From Tunturiibacter empetritectus (GTDB lineage Bacteria; Acidobacteriota; Terriglobia; Terriglobales; Acidobacteriaceae), in contig NZ_JACHDZ010000004.1 in NCBI RefSeq assembly GCF_014201375.1, positions 124,001 through 188,000 of the forward strand: 64,000 nucleotides of DNA, written 5' to 3'. Positions 1 through 9,332 of the stretch are shown one piece after another. Under the pieces are notes generated by a model that did no database searches, was not told where the DNA came from, and saw nothing but the letters and a program-made list of their open reading frames with translations. The position numbers and the translations under genes were made by a program. Numbering within the stretch: position 1 is the stretch's first letter; the number at the start of each line of letters is the position of its first letter.

Positions 1-1
1 G

Positions 2-1333
2 CAATACCTCGCCGACGCCGAAAAGTTCGGCCTCCAGATCCGCGCCGTATTCTTAACGCACTTCCATGCAGACTTCATCGCCGGCCACCTCGAGCTGCGA
101 GACAGTTGCGGCGCAACCATCTATCTCGGCTCTCGCGCAGAAGCGGAGTACGCCTTCACAAAAATGAAGGACGGCGACACACTGGACCTTCCAAACCTAC
201 GCCTGCAGGTCCTCGAAACCCCCGGCCACACCATCGAATCCATCTCGATCCTGGTCTTCGATCTTGAGAAAAATCCCGCGACACCCTACGCAGTCCTCAC
301 CGGCGATACGCTCTTTATCGGCGACGTTGGCCGGCCCGACCTGCGAGCCTCCCTCGGCTGGACCGCAAACCAGCTCGGCGGGCACCTCTACGACTCCCTC
401 CACAACAAACTGCTGACCCTCCCCAACGAAACCCTCGTCTACCCCGCGCATGGCGCAGGATCGCTCTGCGGCAAAAACCTCTCCTCCGACACCGTCTCCT
501 CTCTCGGAGATCAACGTCGCTTCAACTACGCCCTCCAGCCCATGTCGAAGGACGAGTTCGTTCGTATCGTCACCGCCGACCAGCCCGACGCCCCGGCATA
601 CTTTACCTACGACGCGATCCTCAATACTCGCGAGCGCGCCACGCTCGACAAAAATCTCGAGGAGGTCCTTCGACTCGTCGATCTCAGCGAGGTCCTTTCG
701 ATGGGTGACGCGGGCGCTCACATCCTCGACGTCCGTGACGCGGCCGAGTATGCCAAAGGACATCTCCCCGGAAGTATCAACATCGGCCTGGGCGGACAAT
801 ACGCAACTTGGGCAGGCACAATTCTCGATCGAACCAAACCCATCGTCATCGTCGCAGAGCCGGGACGCGAGCAGGAAGCCGCCCTGCGCCTGGGCCGTAT
901 CGGTTTCGATCACGTCAGAGGCTATCTGTCAGGCGGCATGGAAGCGCTCGCAGACAGACCGGACCTGGTATGGCCGACAGAACGTGTCACCGCCCAGATC
1001 GCAGCAGAAGAACTGGCGACAACAACTCCGCCCCTGGTGCTCGACATCAGAAATCCTCGAGAGTGGACCACCCGTCACATCGCCGGCAGCGTAAACATTC
1101 CACTCGCCCACCTGCAAGAACGCATCGCCGAGATCCCCCGCAACCGCCGCATCGCGGTCCACTGCGCCGGAGGCTATCGTTCTTCGATCGCCGCCAGCAT
1201 CCTCCACCAGCATGGAATCACGAATCTAATCGAGGTAGCAGGCGGTCTCGCCGCCTGGGAAGCCGCCAAACTACCAGTCGTCTCCGAAGCCCAGCAACAG
1301 ACCCAGGGACAGACTGCCACGCAAACCGTCTAA
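2..1333 (+). CDS. MBL-fold metallohydrolase with two rhodanese domains (5' end missing)
   Basis: The reading frame is open from the window edge, so the true start lies upstream. The visible protein begins inside a metallo-beta-lactamase domain with the zinc motif THFHADFIAGH, then TPGHT, LTGDTLFIGDVGRPDL and the YPAHG region. Two rhodanese domains follow. The first (about nt 715-950) has AEPGREQE where a rhodanese active-site loop should be and lacks the catalytic cysteine. The second (about nt 1040-1290) has HCAGGYRSS with the cysteine. This architecture is known for sulfane-sulfur handling (persulfide dioxygenase-like or polysulfide-processing enzymes), so a cytoplasmic role in sulfur metabolism is likely; the exact substrate is inferred. 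A convergent phosphoesterase gene follows after about 300 nt. Confidence 0.88.
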   Translation, partial: QYLADAEKFGLQIRAVFLTHFHADFIAGHLELRDSCGATIYLGSRAEAEYAFTKMKDGDTLDLPNLRLQVLETPGHTIESISILVFDLEKNPATPYAVLTGDTLFIGDVGRPDLRASLGWTANQLGGHLYDSLHNKLLTLPNETLVYPAHGAGSLCGKNLSSDTVSSLGDQRRFNYALQPMSKDEFVRIVTADQPDAPAYFTYDAILNTRERATLDKNLEEVLRLVDLSEVLSMGDAGAHILDVRDAAEYAKGHLPGSINIGLGGQYATWAGTILDRTKPIVIVAEPGREQEAALRLGRIGFDHVRGYLSGGMEALADRPDLVWPTERVTAQIAAEELATTTPPLVLDIRNPREWTTRHIAGSVNIPLAHLQERIAEIPRNRRIAVHCAGGYRSSIAASILHQHGITNLIEVAGGLAAWEAAKLPVVSEAQQQTQGQTATQTV

Positions 1334-1370
1334 GCCACCGTCGAACCCAAACCGCGTCATCTCGGCCGTT

Positions 1371-1404
1371 CTTTTGTTGTCATCCCGCAGGAATCTGCTT
1401 TTGC
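1371..1404 (-). repeat. Short interspersed repeat, CAGAT(T)CC..GGGATGACAAC family, copy 1
   Basis: Read on the minus strand the segment contains AAGCAGATTCCTGCGGGAT followed by GACAACAAAAG. The same core (GCAGATCCC, a short hairpin loop, GGGATGACAA, then an A-rich tail) recurs near 17898-17980 and 37731-37787. It is intergenic in all three places. Function is unknown; REP-like behaviour is inferred. Confidence 0.55.
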
Positions 1405-1465
1405 CTCTCTCTCATTCACCCCGCCAGCGACACATAGGCCCAAGCCGTCGCCGTCGGTGAGCTGC

Positions 1466-1629
1466 GACCCGAAAATAAAGTTGGAAAACCTCGCGCATTT
1501 TTCGTCACCACAAAAGTGCGTGTTAATTCACCACGTTTACCACGCAATTCACCACGTTCCCACCACCCAAAAACCACGTTTTGCGCCCACATTTTCGCAA
1601 AACCCCACCAAAAAACCACGCAAAAAAAA
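1466..1629 (-). repeat. G/T-rich CGTGGT element directly after a stop codon, copy 1
   Basis: On the minus strand this element begins directly after the TAA stop of the metallophosphoesterase gene (1630-1632) with a T run. It carries five exact CGTGGT motifs and ends with GACGAAAAATGCGCG, a T/C-rich spacer and CAACTTTATTTT. A second, diverged copy lies at 36079-36274, also starting right after a stop codon and in the same orientation to its upstream gene. Shared blocks are TGGTAAACGTGGTG, GACGAAAAAT and CAACTTTATTTT. It could be a 3'-UTR or terminator element or a mobile repeat; no protein function is supported. Confidence 0.7.
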
Positions 1630-2382
1630 TTATCTTCCCTCGCGCAGACGAGCCGCCAGCCTCTCCGGCAACCCCGCCATCAAAATCCGCCCTTGCGCCG
1701 CCGTCAGGTCATACGGCACGCGATGATAAACAATCTCCCGCGCCTCCATGTCATACACCACAAACGCCGCCCGCCAATCCGAATCCCGCGGCTGCCCCAC
1801 CGACCCCGGATTAATCAGGTGCCGAGTCCCCTCTGGAATCAACATCTTCCAGCTCTCCACCGCGTTCTTCGTCCGGAACTGCGTCTTGATCTCGTGCCAG
1901 TCATGCTCCTTCTGCGAGAACCCACCCTGCAGATGCGTATGCCCAAAGAACGTAATCGCCGTAGCCGCCTGCTGCAGCGGAGCCCACGCATCCCGCATAC
2001 TCAAGATGTACTGGTCCTCATTGAGCGGCGATCCATGCACGCAAGTCACATCCGGCTGCTCCGGAACCACCGGCCCCTGCGGCATCGCCTTCAACCACGC
2101 CAGATTTTCTCTAGTCAATTCAGCCTTAGTCCACTCCGCAGCCGCTCTAGCCACAGGATTAAACCCCACTGCCGACGTCAACCCACAACACACCCGGTCG
2201 TGGTTTCCCCGCACATTCACCTGTGCCTTGGCCCGCATCAGCGCTACAACCTCATTCGGACTCCCGCCATACCCCACCACATCGCCCAGGTTCCAAAGCA
2301 CGTCATATGGCTCTGCCGCGGCAAGAACTGCGTTCAATGCTTCGAGGTTCCCGTGAATATCTGAAATCACCAGCGCGCGCAT
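1630..2382 (-). CDS. Calcineurin-like metallophosphoesterase
   Basis: The 250-residue product carries the full set of metallophosphoesterase motifs: SDIHGN near residue 8, GDVVGYG near 33, GNHD near 59, a histidine-glycine pair near 117, GHTHLQGG near 147 and the family-typical NPGSVGQPRD near 193. This is the compact YfcE/MJ0936-like class of dinuclear-metal phosphodiesterases, probably cytoplasmic, with unknown physiological substrate (cyclic nucleotides and other phosphodiesters are cleaved by relatives). It is convergent with the upstream rhodanese gene. The stop codon coincides with the edge of a G/T-rich repeat element. Confidence 0.85.
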   Translation of the reverse strand: MRALVISDIHGNLEALNAVLAAAEPYDVLWNLGDVVGYGGSPNEVVALMRAKAQVNVRGNHDRVCCGLTSAVGFNPVARAAAEWTKAELTRENLAWLKAMPQGPVVPEQPDVTCVHGSPLNEDQYILSMRDAWAPLQQAATAITFFGHTHLQGGFSQKEHDWHEIKTQFRTKNAVESWKMLIPEGTRHLINPGSVGQPRDSDWRAAFVVYDMEAREIVYHRVPYDLTAAQGRILMAGLPERLAARLREGR

Positions 2383-2495
2383 ACGGTCAAAGGGGCCCTA
2401 AACGACATAAGGCACAATTCTCAAGTCTATAGGTATTCATTCGTTCAGGGAAATCACCCGGCTCCCACGCGACCAATCACCGCTCAAATCACCGT

Positions 2496-3308
2496 TCAAA
2501 CCGAAGCCAGCGGCTGCGACCTGTCCGTCTTCATCGTCGGAGCCGACGCCAGCAGCCTGCGCGTATAAGCATGCTGTGGCTCCAGAAAAAGCCTCCTCGC
2601 CTCCGCCTGCTCCACAATCACTCCATGCTGCATTACCGCCACCCGGTCGGCCACCTGCGCCACCACCGCCAGATCGTGCGAGATGAACAACATAGCCAAT
2701 CCATGCTCCTGTCGCAGCGCCTTCAACAGTTCAAGAATCTGCGCCTGCACTGTCACATCCAGCGCCGTCGTCGGCTCGTCTGCGATCAGCAACCGTGGTC
2801 GATTCACAATCGCCATCGCGATCAAAATCCTCTGCCGCTGCCCCCCCGAAAACTGGTGCGGATAGTCCTTGGCCCGAAGCTCAACCTCCGGCAACCCAAC
2901 CTCTTCCATCGCTTCCAAAACCCGCGCCCTCACCGCTCGCCGCCCCATCTCCTGATGATGTGCAGCCACGGCCTCCGCGATCTGTGCCCCCACCGGCATC
3001 ACGGGATTCAACGCCGTCATCGGCTCTTGAAAAATCATCGCGATCTCGCGCCCCCGCCGCCGCCGCATCGCCTCCTCAGGCAGTGCGAGCAGCTCCTCCC
3101 CATCGAATCGAATCGCCCCACCCACTCGCGCGCTCTCCGGCAACAGCCTGAGCACAGCCAGCGAAGTCGCCGACTTTCCCGACCCTGACTCCCCCACCAA
3201 CCCGAGTGTTTCCCCGGCATTGATCTCGAACGAGATACCTTGTACAGCCTCATGCCGCCCAAAGCCGACCGTAAGATCACCCACCTCAAGCAACATCGCA
3301 GAACCCAT
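2496..3308 (-). CDS. ABC transporter ATP-binding protein, oligopeptide/dipeptide type
   Basis: The domain is a single ABC ATPase with Walker A GESGSGKS, a Q-loop in [11 protein letters not shown], signature FSGGQRQR, Walker [13 protein letters not shown] and H-loop FISHD. The spacing and the PMTALNP and YTRRLL segments are typical of OppD/DppD ATPases that energise peptide or nickel uptake. At about 270 residues it is shorter than usual OppD (320-340), mainly in the C-terminal oligopeptide-type tail. No permease or binding protein lies beside it, so it is an orphan. I set the start at 3308; 3296 and 3317 are also in-frame ATG codons. A longer frame runs up to 3899, but that part is antisense to the next gene and has no ABC homology, so I exclude it. 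Confidence 0.85.
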   Translation of the reverse strand: MGSAMLLEVGDLTVGFGRHEAVQGISFEINAGETLGLVGESGSGKSATSLAVLRLLPESARVGGAIRFDGEELLALPEEAMRRRRGREIAMIFQEPMTALNPVMPVGAQIAEAVAAHHQEMGRRAVRARVLEAMEEVGLPEVELRAKDYPHQFSGGQRQRILIAMAIVNRPRLLIADEPTTALDVTVQAQILELLKALRQEHGLAMLFISHDLAVVAQVADRVAVMQHGVIVEQAEARRLFLEPQHAYTRRLLASAPTMKTDRSQPLASV

Positions 3309-3422
3309 ACCCTGCATGGTACCGAACATCCTTATCAACCGTGCCCCAATCCTCAAAAAGCAAGCCGCGCAACTGGGTAGGACTTTGAGCCACAAATAGC
3401 GTCTAATCTCGATGACAGCCCT

Positions 3423-5117
3423 ATGAGCTACAACCCCCATCGCGTCCTCGTCTTCACCGCTTTGCTCCTTTGCGGCCCCACTTCCTGGGCCCAGATGCAC
3501 AAGGTCGCCAAGCCCGAACAGGTCGTCCGTGCGGTCGGCGTCTACGAGTGGACCGGCGACTTCGCGAAGCCAAACGCCAGCCGCCTCATCCCCGTCTCCC
3601 TCTTCATTGACGGCAAGCTTGAGGACGCCGGCATCTATGTCGCCCGCCCCGTACCCTTCGCCCTCCTCAGCGGAAACGTCTACGAACTCCAGACTGCAGG
3701 CATCGACAAGGGTTATCTCGATCTCGCCTACGCAAGGCATCTGCAGGCCGTCGAGGCCACCGGCGACCTCGCCTACGACGATGGCTGGTTCGGCTACGGC
3801 AGCGTCAAGCCACTGGCCGCACCAAAGAAAGCCGCAGCCCTCAAGCCCTCGAAGACACTCCCCATCCTCACCGGCTCCAAAGGCGACACCAGCCATCACA
3901 CCGACGCTAAAACCAACACCGACGCAACCGCCACGAGCGACGATCCGAATCGCCCAACTATGAAGCGCCGATCCGATAGCTCCACCACCGACACCGCCAG
4001 CTCAAGCCCCCCCACTTCAACGACCTCTACTGCTTCCACCTCCACGGACGACCCCGATCGTCCCACGATGAAGCGTAGATCCGACAGCGCCGATACCTCG
4101 ACCGCCGACACCACGACCGCGTCAACCGGTAGCACTCCCGCAGACGACCCGGACCGTCCCACCATGAAGAAAAGATCGGACAGCACTGACGCCGCGACCA
4201 CACCATCCAGCGCGTCAAACACGCCCGCCGACGATCCCGACCGCCCAACCATGAAGCGTCAAACCTCTGGGACGTCCGACACCACCACCACGGACAGCGG
4301 ATCGTCCGCTGCCAGCACCTCAACTCCATCCGACGACCCCGATCGTCCGACCCTGAAGCGCCACTCCGCCGAAGACGCCAAGAGAGCGCATGACACCAAC
4401 TCCGTTACCGGAACCGGCTCGCTCAACGACGACCCCAGCCGGCCCAACCTCCATCGCGGCAAGCCCACCAGCGCCATGACCGAGTCCGATCTTCCCAAGC
4501 TCGTCGGCATCCCCCAGAATCTGCATCAGATGGTTGCTGTCTCCGATGCGGCCACCCGAGACCCTCACGCCTTCATACTCGAGTGGGAGGACGCCGCCCA
4601 GCATGCAGCCGTTCTCTCCAAGATGCAGGCCATGGCCCAGGCGCAACTCGCCGCATATAACGCAACGAGCACCAAACCTGCCGCAACAACCCCCGCCCCA
4701 ACCGTAAAGAAGACAACAACAACAGCCACGCGGACCCACCGAGCCACTTCCACCACTCTCCCGCCCGTCCTCCTCTCTGACGAAGAGTTGAAGGCCTACA
4801 CCCTCAGCTACGGCGGCGCCGCCACCTACGTCTACTCCGCCCACACCGCGGGCACGGGAGCAGCGCTGCGCTACGTCACCATCGTCGCGCAGGACAACGG
4901 CCTCGGCGAACTCAAACCCGCCATACAGAGCGTGACCGACGCGGCCCACCTCGATCGCACTCCGCTCATGCGCTTCGTCGATGTCGTCGATGCTGAAGCC
5001 AGCAACCGCGCCAGCCTGCTCTTCGAGCTCCGCAGCCAGAACGCCCGACAGTTCGGCCTCTACCGGGTTATCGCCTCGCACTCCGAGCAGATCTTCCTCA
5101 CCGGCACAACGCAATAA
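3423..5117 (+). CDS. Exported protein with six DDPDRPT-type repeats, unknown function
   Basis: This 564-residue protein starts with a signal peptide (hydrophobic run ending SWAQ near residue 24). Residues about 173-346 hold six copies of an Asp-Asp-Pro-x-Arg-Pro-Thr-Met-Lys-Arg type motif separated by Ser/Thr/Ala-rich linkers; copies begin at nt 3939, 4047, 4143, 4230, 4332 and 4428. The segments before and after the repeats look globular, and a Thr/Ala-rich linker precedes the last 110 residues. I do not recognise a named domain. The acidic-basic motif with a flexible linker suggests a periplasmic protein that binds a partner or the cell wall, which is speculation. Its start has no clear Shine-Dalgarno sequence. 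Confidence 0.75.
   Translation: MSYNPHRVLVFTALLLCGPTSWAQMHKVAKPEQVVRAVGVYEWTGDFAKPNASRLIPVSLFIDGKLEDAGIYVARPVPFALLSGNVYELQTAGIDKGYLDLAYARHLQAVEATGDLAYDDGWFGYGSVKPLAAPKKAAALKPSKTLPILTGSKGDTSHHTDAKTNTDATATSDDPNRPTMKRRSDSSTTDTASSSPPTSTTSTASTSTDDPDRPTMKRRSDSADTSTADTTTASTGSTPADDPDRPTMKKRSDSTDAATTPSSASNTPADDPDRPTMKRQTSGTSDTTTTDSGSSAASTSTPSDDPDRPTLKRHSAEDAKRAHDTNSVTGTGSLNDDPSRPNLHRGKPTSAMTESDLPKLVGIPQNLHQMVAVSDAATRDPHAFILEWEDAAQHAAVLSKMQAMAQAQLAAYNATSTKPAATTPAPTVKKTTTTATRTHRATSTTLPPVLLSDEELKAYTLSYGGAATYVYSAHTAGTGAALRYVTIVAQDNGLGELKPAIQSVTDAAHLDRTPLMRFVDVVDAEASNRASLLFELRSQNARQFGLYRVIASHSEQIFLTGTTQ
3939..4466 (+). repeat. In-frame degenerate tandem repeats inside the exported protein gene
   Basis: Six repeat units are spaced 108, 96, 87, 102 and 96 nt apart, always a multiple of three. 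Only the 10-13 codon core [13 protein letters not shown] is conserved; linker lengths vary. The last two copies diverge most ([26 protein letters not shown]), as expected if the array grew by internal duplication and decays at one end. Confidence 0.8.
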
Positions 5118-5207
5118 CGCTCCTCTTGCGCCGGTTCGTCTACTTTTAACTCACCACCCACGCGTAGTATTTTATGACAGAAGCGCTTTGAAACGCAGGA
5201 GGTTCGT

Positions 5208-5756
5208 ATGCATCGTCTCTCCGCCGCCCTCTTTTTTCTCTCAGCAACCGCCTCGCTCGCACAGTCTGCCACCGTCTCCGGCAGCAAGCCCGACGCCTCC
5301 GCAGTCATCCTCAGAAGCATCCCCGCCGGAACGGACTGCCCCATCGGCTTCCGGGCCAACCGCCAGTCAACCGCTCAAATCCTCTCTGCAAATAACGCTG
5401 ACAAGAACAGCCCAGCGCTGGGACTGCATCTTATTCTCGATCACCCCGCCGCTCCTGCCATCGAGAGCATTGAAGTCACCGTCTACGGTGTCTCTCCTAA
5501 AGGCCGCATCCTTCCGACAGACTTCCAGGCCGCCGACCCAAACACACGCGACACCGTCTCAAAGTCATTCCTGCTGCAACGTTCGGCCAATGACAAAACC
5601 CTAAGCAACGCCGATGTCTGGATGCATCACGTGGGCGCGCTACGCTGGGTCGATCTCAATGAAATCCGCTACACCGACGGCACCAACTGGCGTCCATCCA
5701 GCTCCGCAAAGTGTCGAGCCGTTCCCAGCGACGTAATTCTCGTGGGCCAGCGCTAA
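5208..5756 (+). CDS. Small exported hypothetical protein
   Basis: A strong Shine-Dalgarno AGGAGG at 5197-5202 sits six nt before the ATG. The 182-residue product has a signal peptide (MHRLSAALFFLSATASLAQS). The mature part includes a CPIGFRA segment, a TVYGVSPKG segment and a second cysteine near residue 172, which could pair with the first in the periplasm. I recognise the general pattern of exported acidobacterial proteins but no named domain. It follows the repeat-rich exported protein by 90 nt on the same strand, and its promoter may lie in that gap. Confidence 0.7.
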   Translation: MHRLSAALFFLSATASLAQSATVSGSKPDASAVILRSIPAGTDCPIGFRANRQSTAQILSANNADKNSPALGLHLILDHPAAPAIESIEVTVYGVSPKGRILPTDFQAADPNTRDTVSKSFLLQRSANDKTLSNADVWMHHVGALRWVDLNEIRYTDGTNWRPSSSAKCRAVPSDVILVGQR

Positions 5757-5778
5757 ATAAGAAAGTAGTCAGCGGTTA

Positions 5779-7440
5779 TCACAACGGAATATTGCCATGC
5801 TTCTTGGCAGGATTCTTATCCCGCTTGGTCGCCAGCATATCGAGCGCCGAGTTCAATCGTCTGCGCGTCTCACTCGGCCGAACAACTGCATCGATGTATC
5901 CCCGCTCAGCCGCCACATAAGGATTGGCAAACCGCTCACGGAACTCCTCCACTTTGTCCCTGCGAGCCTCCGCTAGAACCGCCAACTTCTCTTCTTCCGT
6001 AAACGCCTTGCCCTGCGGCCACATCGCTTCAGCCCGGCGCACGGTCAGATCAAGTTCACGCTTGTAAACGATATTCACCGCGCCCTCAGGCCCCATCACC
6101 GCGATCTCCGCCGTCGGCCACGCCAGGTTCAAATCCGTCCGCAGATGCTTTGAGCTCATCACGCAGTACGCCCCGCCATAGGCCTTGCGCGTAATTACGG
6201 TAAGCTTCGGAACCGTCGCCTCCGCGAACGCATACAGCAGCTTCGCTCCATGACGAATGATGCCGCCATGCTCCTGCTGAATCCCCGGCATAAACCCGGG
6301 CACATCTTCAAACGTAATCAGCGGAATATTGAACGCGTCGCAGAACCGCACAAACCGCGCGCCCTTCACACTCGCATTGATATCCAGCACCCCCGCGAGA
6401 AACGCTGGCTGATTCGCAACAATTCCCACTGGCCGCCCCGCCATACGCGCAAACCCGACCACAATATTTCTCGCAAAGTGCTCCTGCACCTGAAAGAAGT
6501 AGCCATCATCCACCACACGCGAGATCACAGCCACCATGTCATACGGCTGATTACTCTCCTCAGGAATGATCGTATCGAGCGCAGCATCCGCACGGCCCGG
6601 ATCATCCTGCGTCGGCCTTCTTGGTGCGTCGTCGAGATTGTTCGACGGCAGAAAACTCAACAGCTCCCGCACCGTAGCCAGACACTCCTGGTCGTCATGC
6701 GCCATAAAGTGCGCCACACCCGAGATCTCGTTATGGGTCACCGCACCGCCCAGCGCCTCCTTGGTCACATCCTCGTGCGTCACCGTCTTGATCACGTCCG
6801 GCCCGGTCACAAACATGTAGCTCGTCTTCTCGGTCATCACTGTAAAGTCAGTAATGGCCGGCGAGTACACCGCGCCCCCCGCACAAGGCCCCAGAATCGC
6901 TGAGATCTGCGGAACAACTCCGCTCGCCAGCGTATTCCGCAGAAAGATATCCGTGTACCCAGCCAGCGATACCACGCCCTCCTGAATGCGTGCCCCACCC
7001 GAGTCATTCAGTCCAATCACCGGCGCGCCCACGCGCATCGCCATATCCATAATCTTCACGATCTTGGCGGCGTTAGCCTCCGACAGTGATCCCCCAAACA
7101 CTGTAAAGTCCTGCGCGAACACAAACACCACGCGCCCATGCACCCGCCCGTAGCCGGTAATGAATCCATCACCGGGAACACGCTGCTCGGCCATGCCAAA
7201 ATCTGTCGCCCGGTGCGTGACGAACTTATCCGTCTCTTCGAACGTGCCTTCGTCCAGCAGAAATTCGATCCGCTCCCTCGCCGAAAGCTTGCCTGATTTA
7301 CGCTCGCGCTCCCGCCGCTCCTCGCCCCCGCCCTCTTCGGCGATGGCGTGGCGAGCGGCAAGCTCTGCCAGTTTGCGTTGATGATTGAGTGACTTCGCCA
7401 CAGGAACGTCTGCTTGAACGGGATGCTCGGCTGCTGCCAT
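5779..7440 (-). CDS. Acyl-CoA carboxylase beta subunit (carboxyltransferase)
   Basis: The 553-residue protein is a biotin-dependent carboxyltransferase of the PccB/MmdA/AccD5 family. It shows [29 protein letters not shown], the second oxyanion-type region [16 protein letters not shown] and [15 protein letters not shown]. The family transfers carboxyl from biotin to propionyl-, acetyl- or methylcrotonyl-CoA, or works in reverse in methylmalonyl-CoA decarboxylases. The N-terminus begins with about 60 charged residues, usual for this group. No biotin carboxylase or biotin carrier gene is adjacent, so the holoenzyme partner must be encoded elsewhere. Substrate assignment is not possible from sequence alone. 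Confidence 0.9.
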   Translation of the reverse strand: MAAAEHPVQADVPVAKSLNHQRKLAELAARHAIAEEGGGEERRERERKSGKLSARERIEFLLDEGTFEETDKFVTHRATDFGMAEQRVPGDGFITGYGRVHGRVVFVFAQDFTVFGGSLSEANAAKIVKIMDMAMRVGAPVIGLNDSGGARIQEGVVSLAGYTDIFLRNTLASGVVPQISAILGPCAGGAVYSPAITDFTVMTEKTSYMFVTGPDVIKTVTHEDVTKEALGGAVTHNEISGVAHFMAHDDQECLATVRELLSFLPSNNLDDAPRRPTQDDPGRADAALDTIIPEESNQPYDMVAVISRVVDDGYFFQVQEHFARNIVVGFARMAGRPVGIVANQPAFLAGVLDINASVKGARFVRFCDAFNIPLITFEDVPGFMPGIQQEHGGIIRHGAKLLYAFAEATVPKLTVITRKAYGGAYCVMSSKHLRTDLNLAWPTAEIAVMGPEGAVNIVYKRELDLTVRRAEAMWPQGKAFTEEEKLAVLAEARRDKVEEFRERFANPYVAAERGYIDAVVRPSETRRRLNSALDMLATKRDKNPAKKHGNIPL

Positions 7441-7557
7441 AGAACGGAATTCTAGCAGCGCGCCACTGCAACAGTCCTGCCACTTTCATAGCATTCCATG
7501 TCTCCGCACTCCAGCACACGCCTACAATCAACATCAAACGCAGCGAGAGGTGCCAAA

Positions 7558-7887
7558 ATGTTCCGATCCAACAACTGCGTCGCGATCCACCTAGAAGACA
7601 TCACGGCCGCCGAAAACTTCTACACTAACGTGATGAAGTTCAAGCTGTTGACCCGGTCCGACGGCTACCTCGAATACGACACCGTCCACTTCCTCCTCTA
7701 CGTCAACCGCGACCTGAACACCCAACCGCCCATCCCCAGCTTCACCGTCGAAGACATCAGCGCCGCAAAGCAGTCCCTGCTGGAAAACGGCTGCGAGATC
7801 CTCCGCGAAGACCAAAACTCCCTCTACTTCCGCGACCCCTTCGGCATCACCTACGACATCATCCAAGGCAACGCCAAAAGCAAATAA
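7558..7887 (+). CDS. VOC (glyoxalase/bleomycin-resistance) family protein
   Basis: A 109-residue single-module VOC protein: it starts with an ATG preceded by GCGAGAGG, and contains the typical NFYTNVMKFKLL helix-strand pattern, FLLYVNRD, and a C-terminal FRDPFGITYDIIQ strand with the usual terminal metal-ligand region. VOC proteins bind metal and small ligands or modify glyoxals and antibiotics; no specific role can be read here. The gene lies 28 nt before a Y-family polymerase gene on the same strand, so the two may be co-transcribed. Confidence 0.82.
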   Translation: MFRSNNCVAIHLEDITAAENFYTNVMKFKLLTRSDGYLEYDTVHFLLYVNRDLNTQPPIPSFTVEDISAAKQSLLENGCEILREDQNSLYFRDPFGITYDIIQGNAKSK

Positions 7888-7915
7888 AAGGCGAATATAA
7901 TCTCCAGTACGAGCC

Positions 7916-9235
7916 GTGTCCGCCCCCGTCCAACCCGACCGCTTTCACTTCCTGCACATCGACCTCAACAGCTTCTTCGCGTCGGTTGAGCAGCAACTGC
8001 ACCCCGAATATCGCGGCCGTCCCCTGGCCGTCGTCCCCACCATGGCCGACACCACCTCCTGCATCGCGGCCAGCTATGAGGCCAAAGCCCTCGGCATCAA
8101 AACCGGCACCCATGTAGGAGAAGCCAAAAGAATCTGCCCCGACATCATCCTCATCGCCGGCAATCACGCCGATTACGCGAAGTACTCCCACGAGATCGCC
8201 AAGGCCGTCGAGCTCGCCTGCCCCGTCTCCCACACCCCCTCCATCGACGAGATGGTCTGCGAGCTCATTGGCCGCGAACAGGAGCCGCCACGGGCCCGCA
8301 AGATCGCCCTCGAGATCAAACAGTCCATCTACAAGAACGTAGGCGAAGCTCTCCGCTGCTCCATCGGCATGGCGCCCAACCGCTACCTCGCCAAGATCGC
8401 CAGCGACATGCAGAAGCCCGATGGGTTGATTGGACTTTTACCATCGCAACTGCCGAGAGCCATCGCGCACCTCTACCTCCGCGATCTCCCCGGCGTAGGC
8501 GCACGCACCGAAGTCCGCCTCAACGCCAGGGGCATCACCACCATGGAGCAGCTCCTCGCCCTTGACCGCAACGGCATGCACAAGCTATGGGACTCAGTCT
8601 GGGGCGACCGCCTCTACCACTGGCTCCGCGGTGCCGACAGCGGCGACGACGGCGCTCCCGTCTCCACCGGCATCCAGAAGTCTCTCGGCCACTCCCACGT
8701 CCTCGCCCCCGAATATCGCTCCCACGAAGGCTCCTGGGCCGTCGCACATAAGCTCCTGCACAAGGCCGCCATGCGCCTGCGAATGGAGAAGTTTTACACC
8801 AACTCCCTCACTGTCAGCATCCGCTTCGCTCTCACGAAAGAGCAGACCGGGCACATCAAATCGAAGCGCCACACTAGCGGCATCAAGCACTCCGGTTGGG
8901 CGATGGAAGCCCGCTTCCGCGAGTGCCAGGACACCCTCACTCTCCTCGAAGCCCTGCGCGGCGCCTGGGCCCAGCGCCCCCAAGGCGGGGACTTCACCAA
9001 GCCCTTCTTCGTCGGCGTCACCCTGCGCAACCTCATCCCCGAAGATGAACATCAGCCCGAGCTCTTCGCCGACCCCAACAACCGCGCCGACCTCTCCGCC
9101 ACCATGGACAAACTAAACCTGAAGTACGGCCACACCACGCTCCACTTCGCCGGCATGCTTCCCGCCCGCGAGTCCGCGCCAACGCGCATCGCCTTCACCC
9201 AGATCCCAGTCCAGTACGGCGTCGACTACATGTAG
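7916..9235 (+). CDS. Y-family translesion DNA polymerase, DinB/Pol IV-like
   Basis: The 439-residue product opens with HIDLNSFFASVEQ, which carries the first catalytic aspartate and the aromatic steric-gate region, followed by the second acidic pair in PSIDEMV. MAPNRYLAKIASDMQKPDGL is the conserved palm/finger block, DLPGVGART is the helix-hairpin-helix of the thumb, and the rest is the little-finger domain. This is error-tolerant bypass synthesis on damaged DNA. The start is GTG at 7916 with no clear Shine-Dalgarno. Residues before the first motif are few, so the start is well bounded. The C-terminus shows no obvious beta-clamp motif. It sits apart from any recognisable SOS cassette (no imuA or dnaE2 nearby). 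Confidence 0.88.
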   Translation: MSAPVQPDRFHFLHIDLNSFFASVEQQLHPEYRGRPLAVVPTMADTTSCIAASYEAKALGIKTGTHVGEAKRICPDIILIAGNHADYAKYSHEIAKAVELACPVSHTPSIDEMVCELIGREQEPPRARKIALEIKQSIYKNVGEALRCSIGMAPNRYLAKIASDMQKPDGLIGLLPSQLPRAIAHLYLRDLPGVGARTEVRLNARGITTMEQLLALDRNGMHKLWDSVWGDRLYHWLRGADSGDDGAPVSTGIQKSLGHSHVLAPEYRSHEGSWAVAHKLLHKAAMRLRMEKFYTNSLTVSIRFALTKEQTGHIKSKRHTSGIKHSGWAMEARFRECQDTLTLLEALRGAWAQRPQGGDFTKPFFVGVTLRNLIPEDEHQPELFADPNNRADLSATMDKLNLKYGHTTLHFAGMLPARESAPTRIAFTQIPVQYGVDYM

Positions 9236-9332
9236 CCTCGATCACCCACAAAAAGGGGCCGAAGACGCGTCAGCCTCGATGGCAGATCGCGCCGTGCGCG
9301 CAGCACGCCTTTAATCCCCTAATCAGCCACAT

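Noticed and set aside
3309-3899. N-terminal extension of the oligopeptide-type ABC ATPase
   Set aside because: The extra 197 codons are antisense to the repeat-containing exported protein gene and lack ABC homology; family alignment starts at [12 protein letters not shown].
3939-4466. Regularly spaced repeats resembling a CRISPR array
   Set aside because: Spacing is irregular but always in frame, repeats are degenerate at the DNA level and encode a conserved peptide; no cas gene is present.
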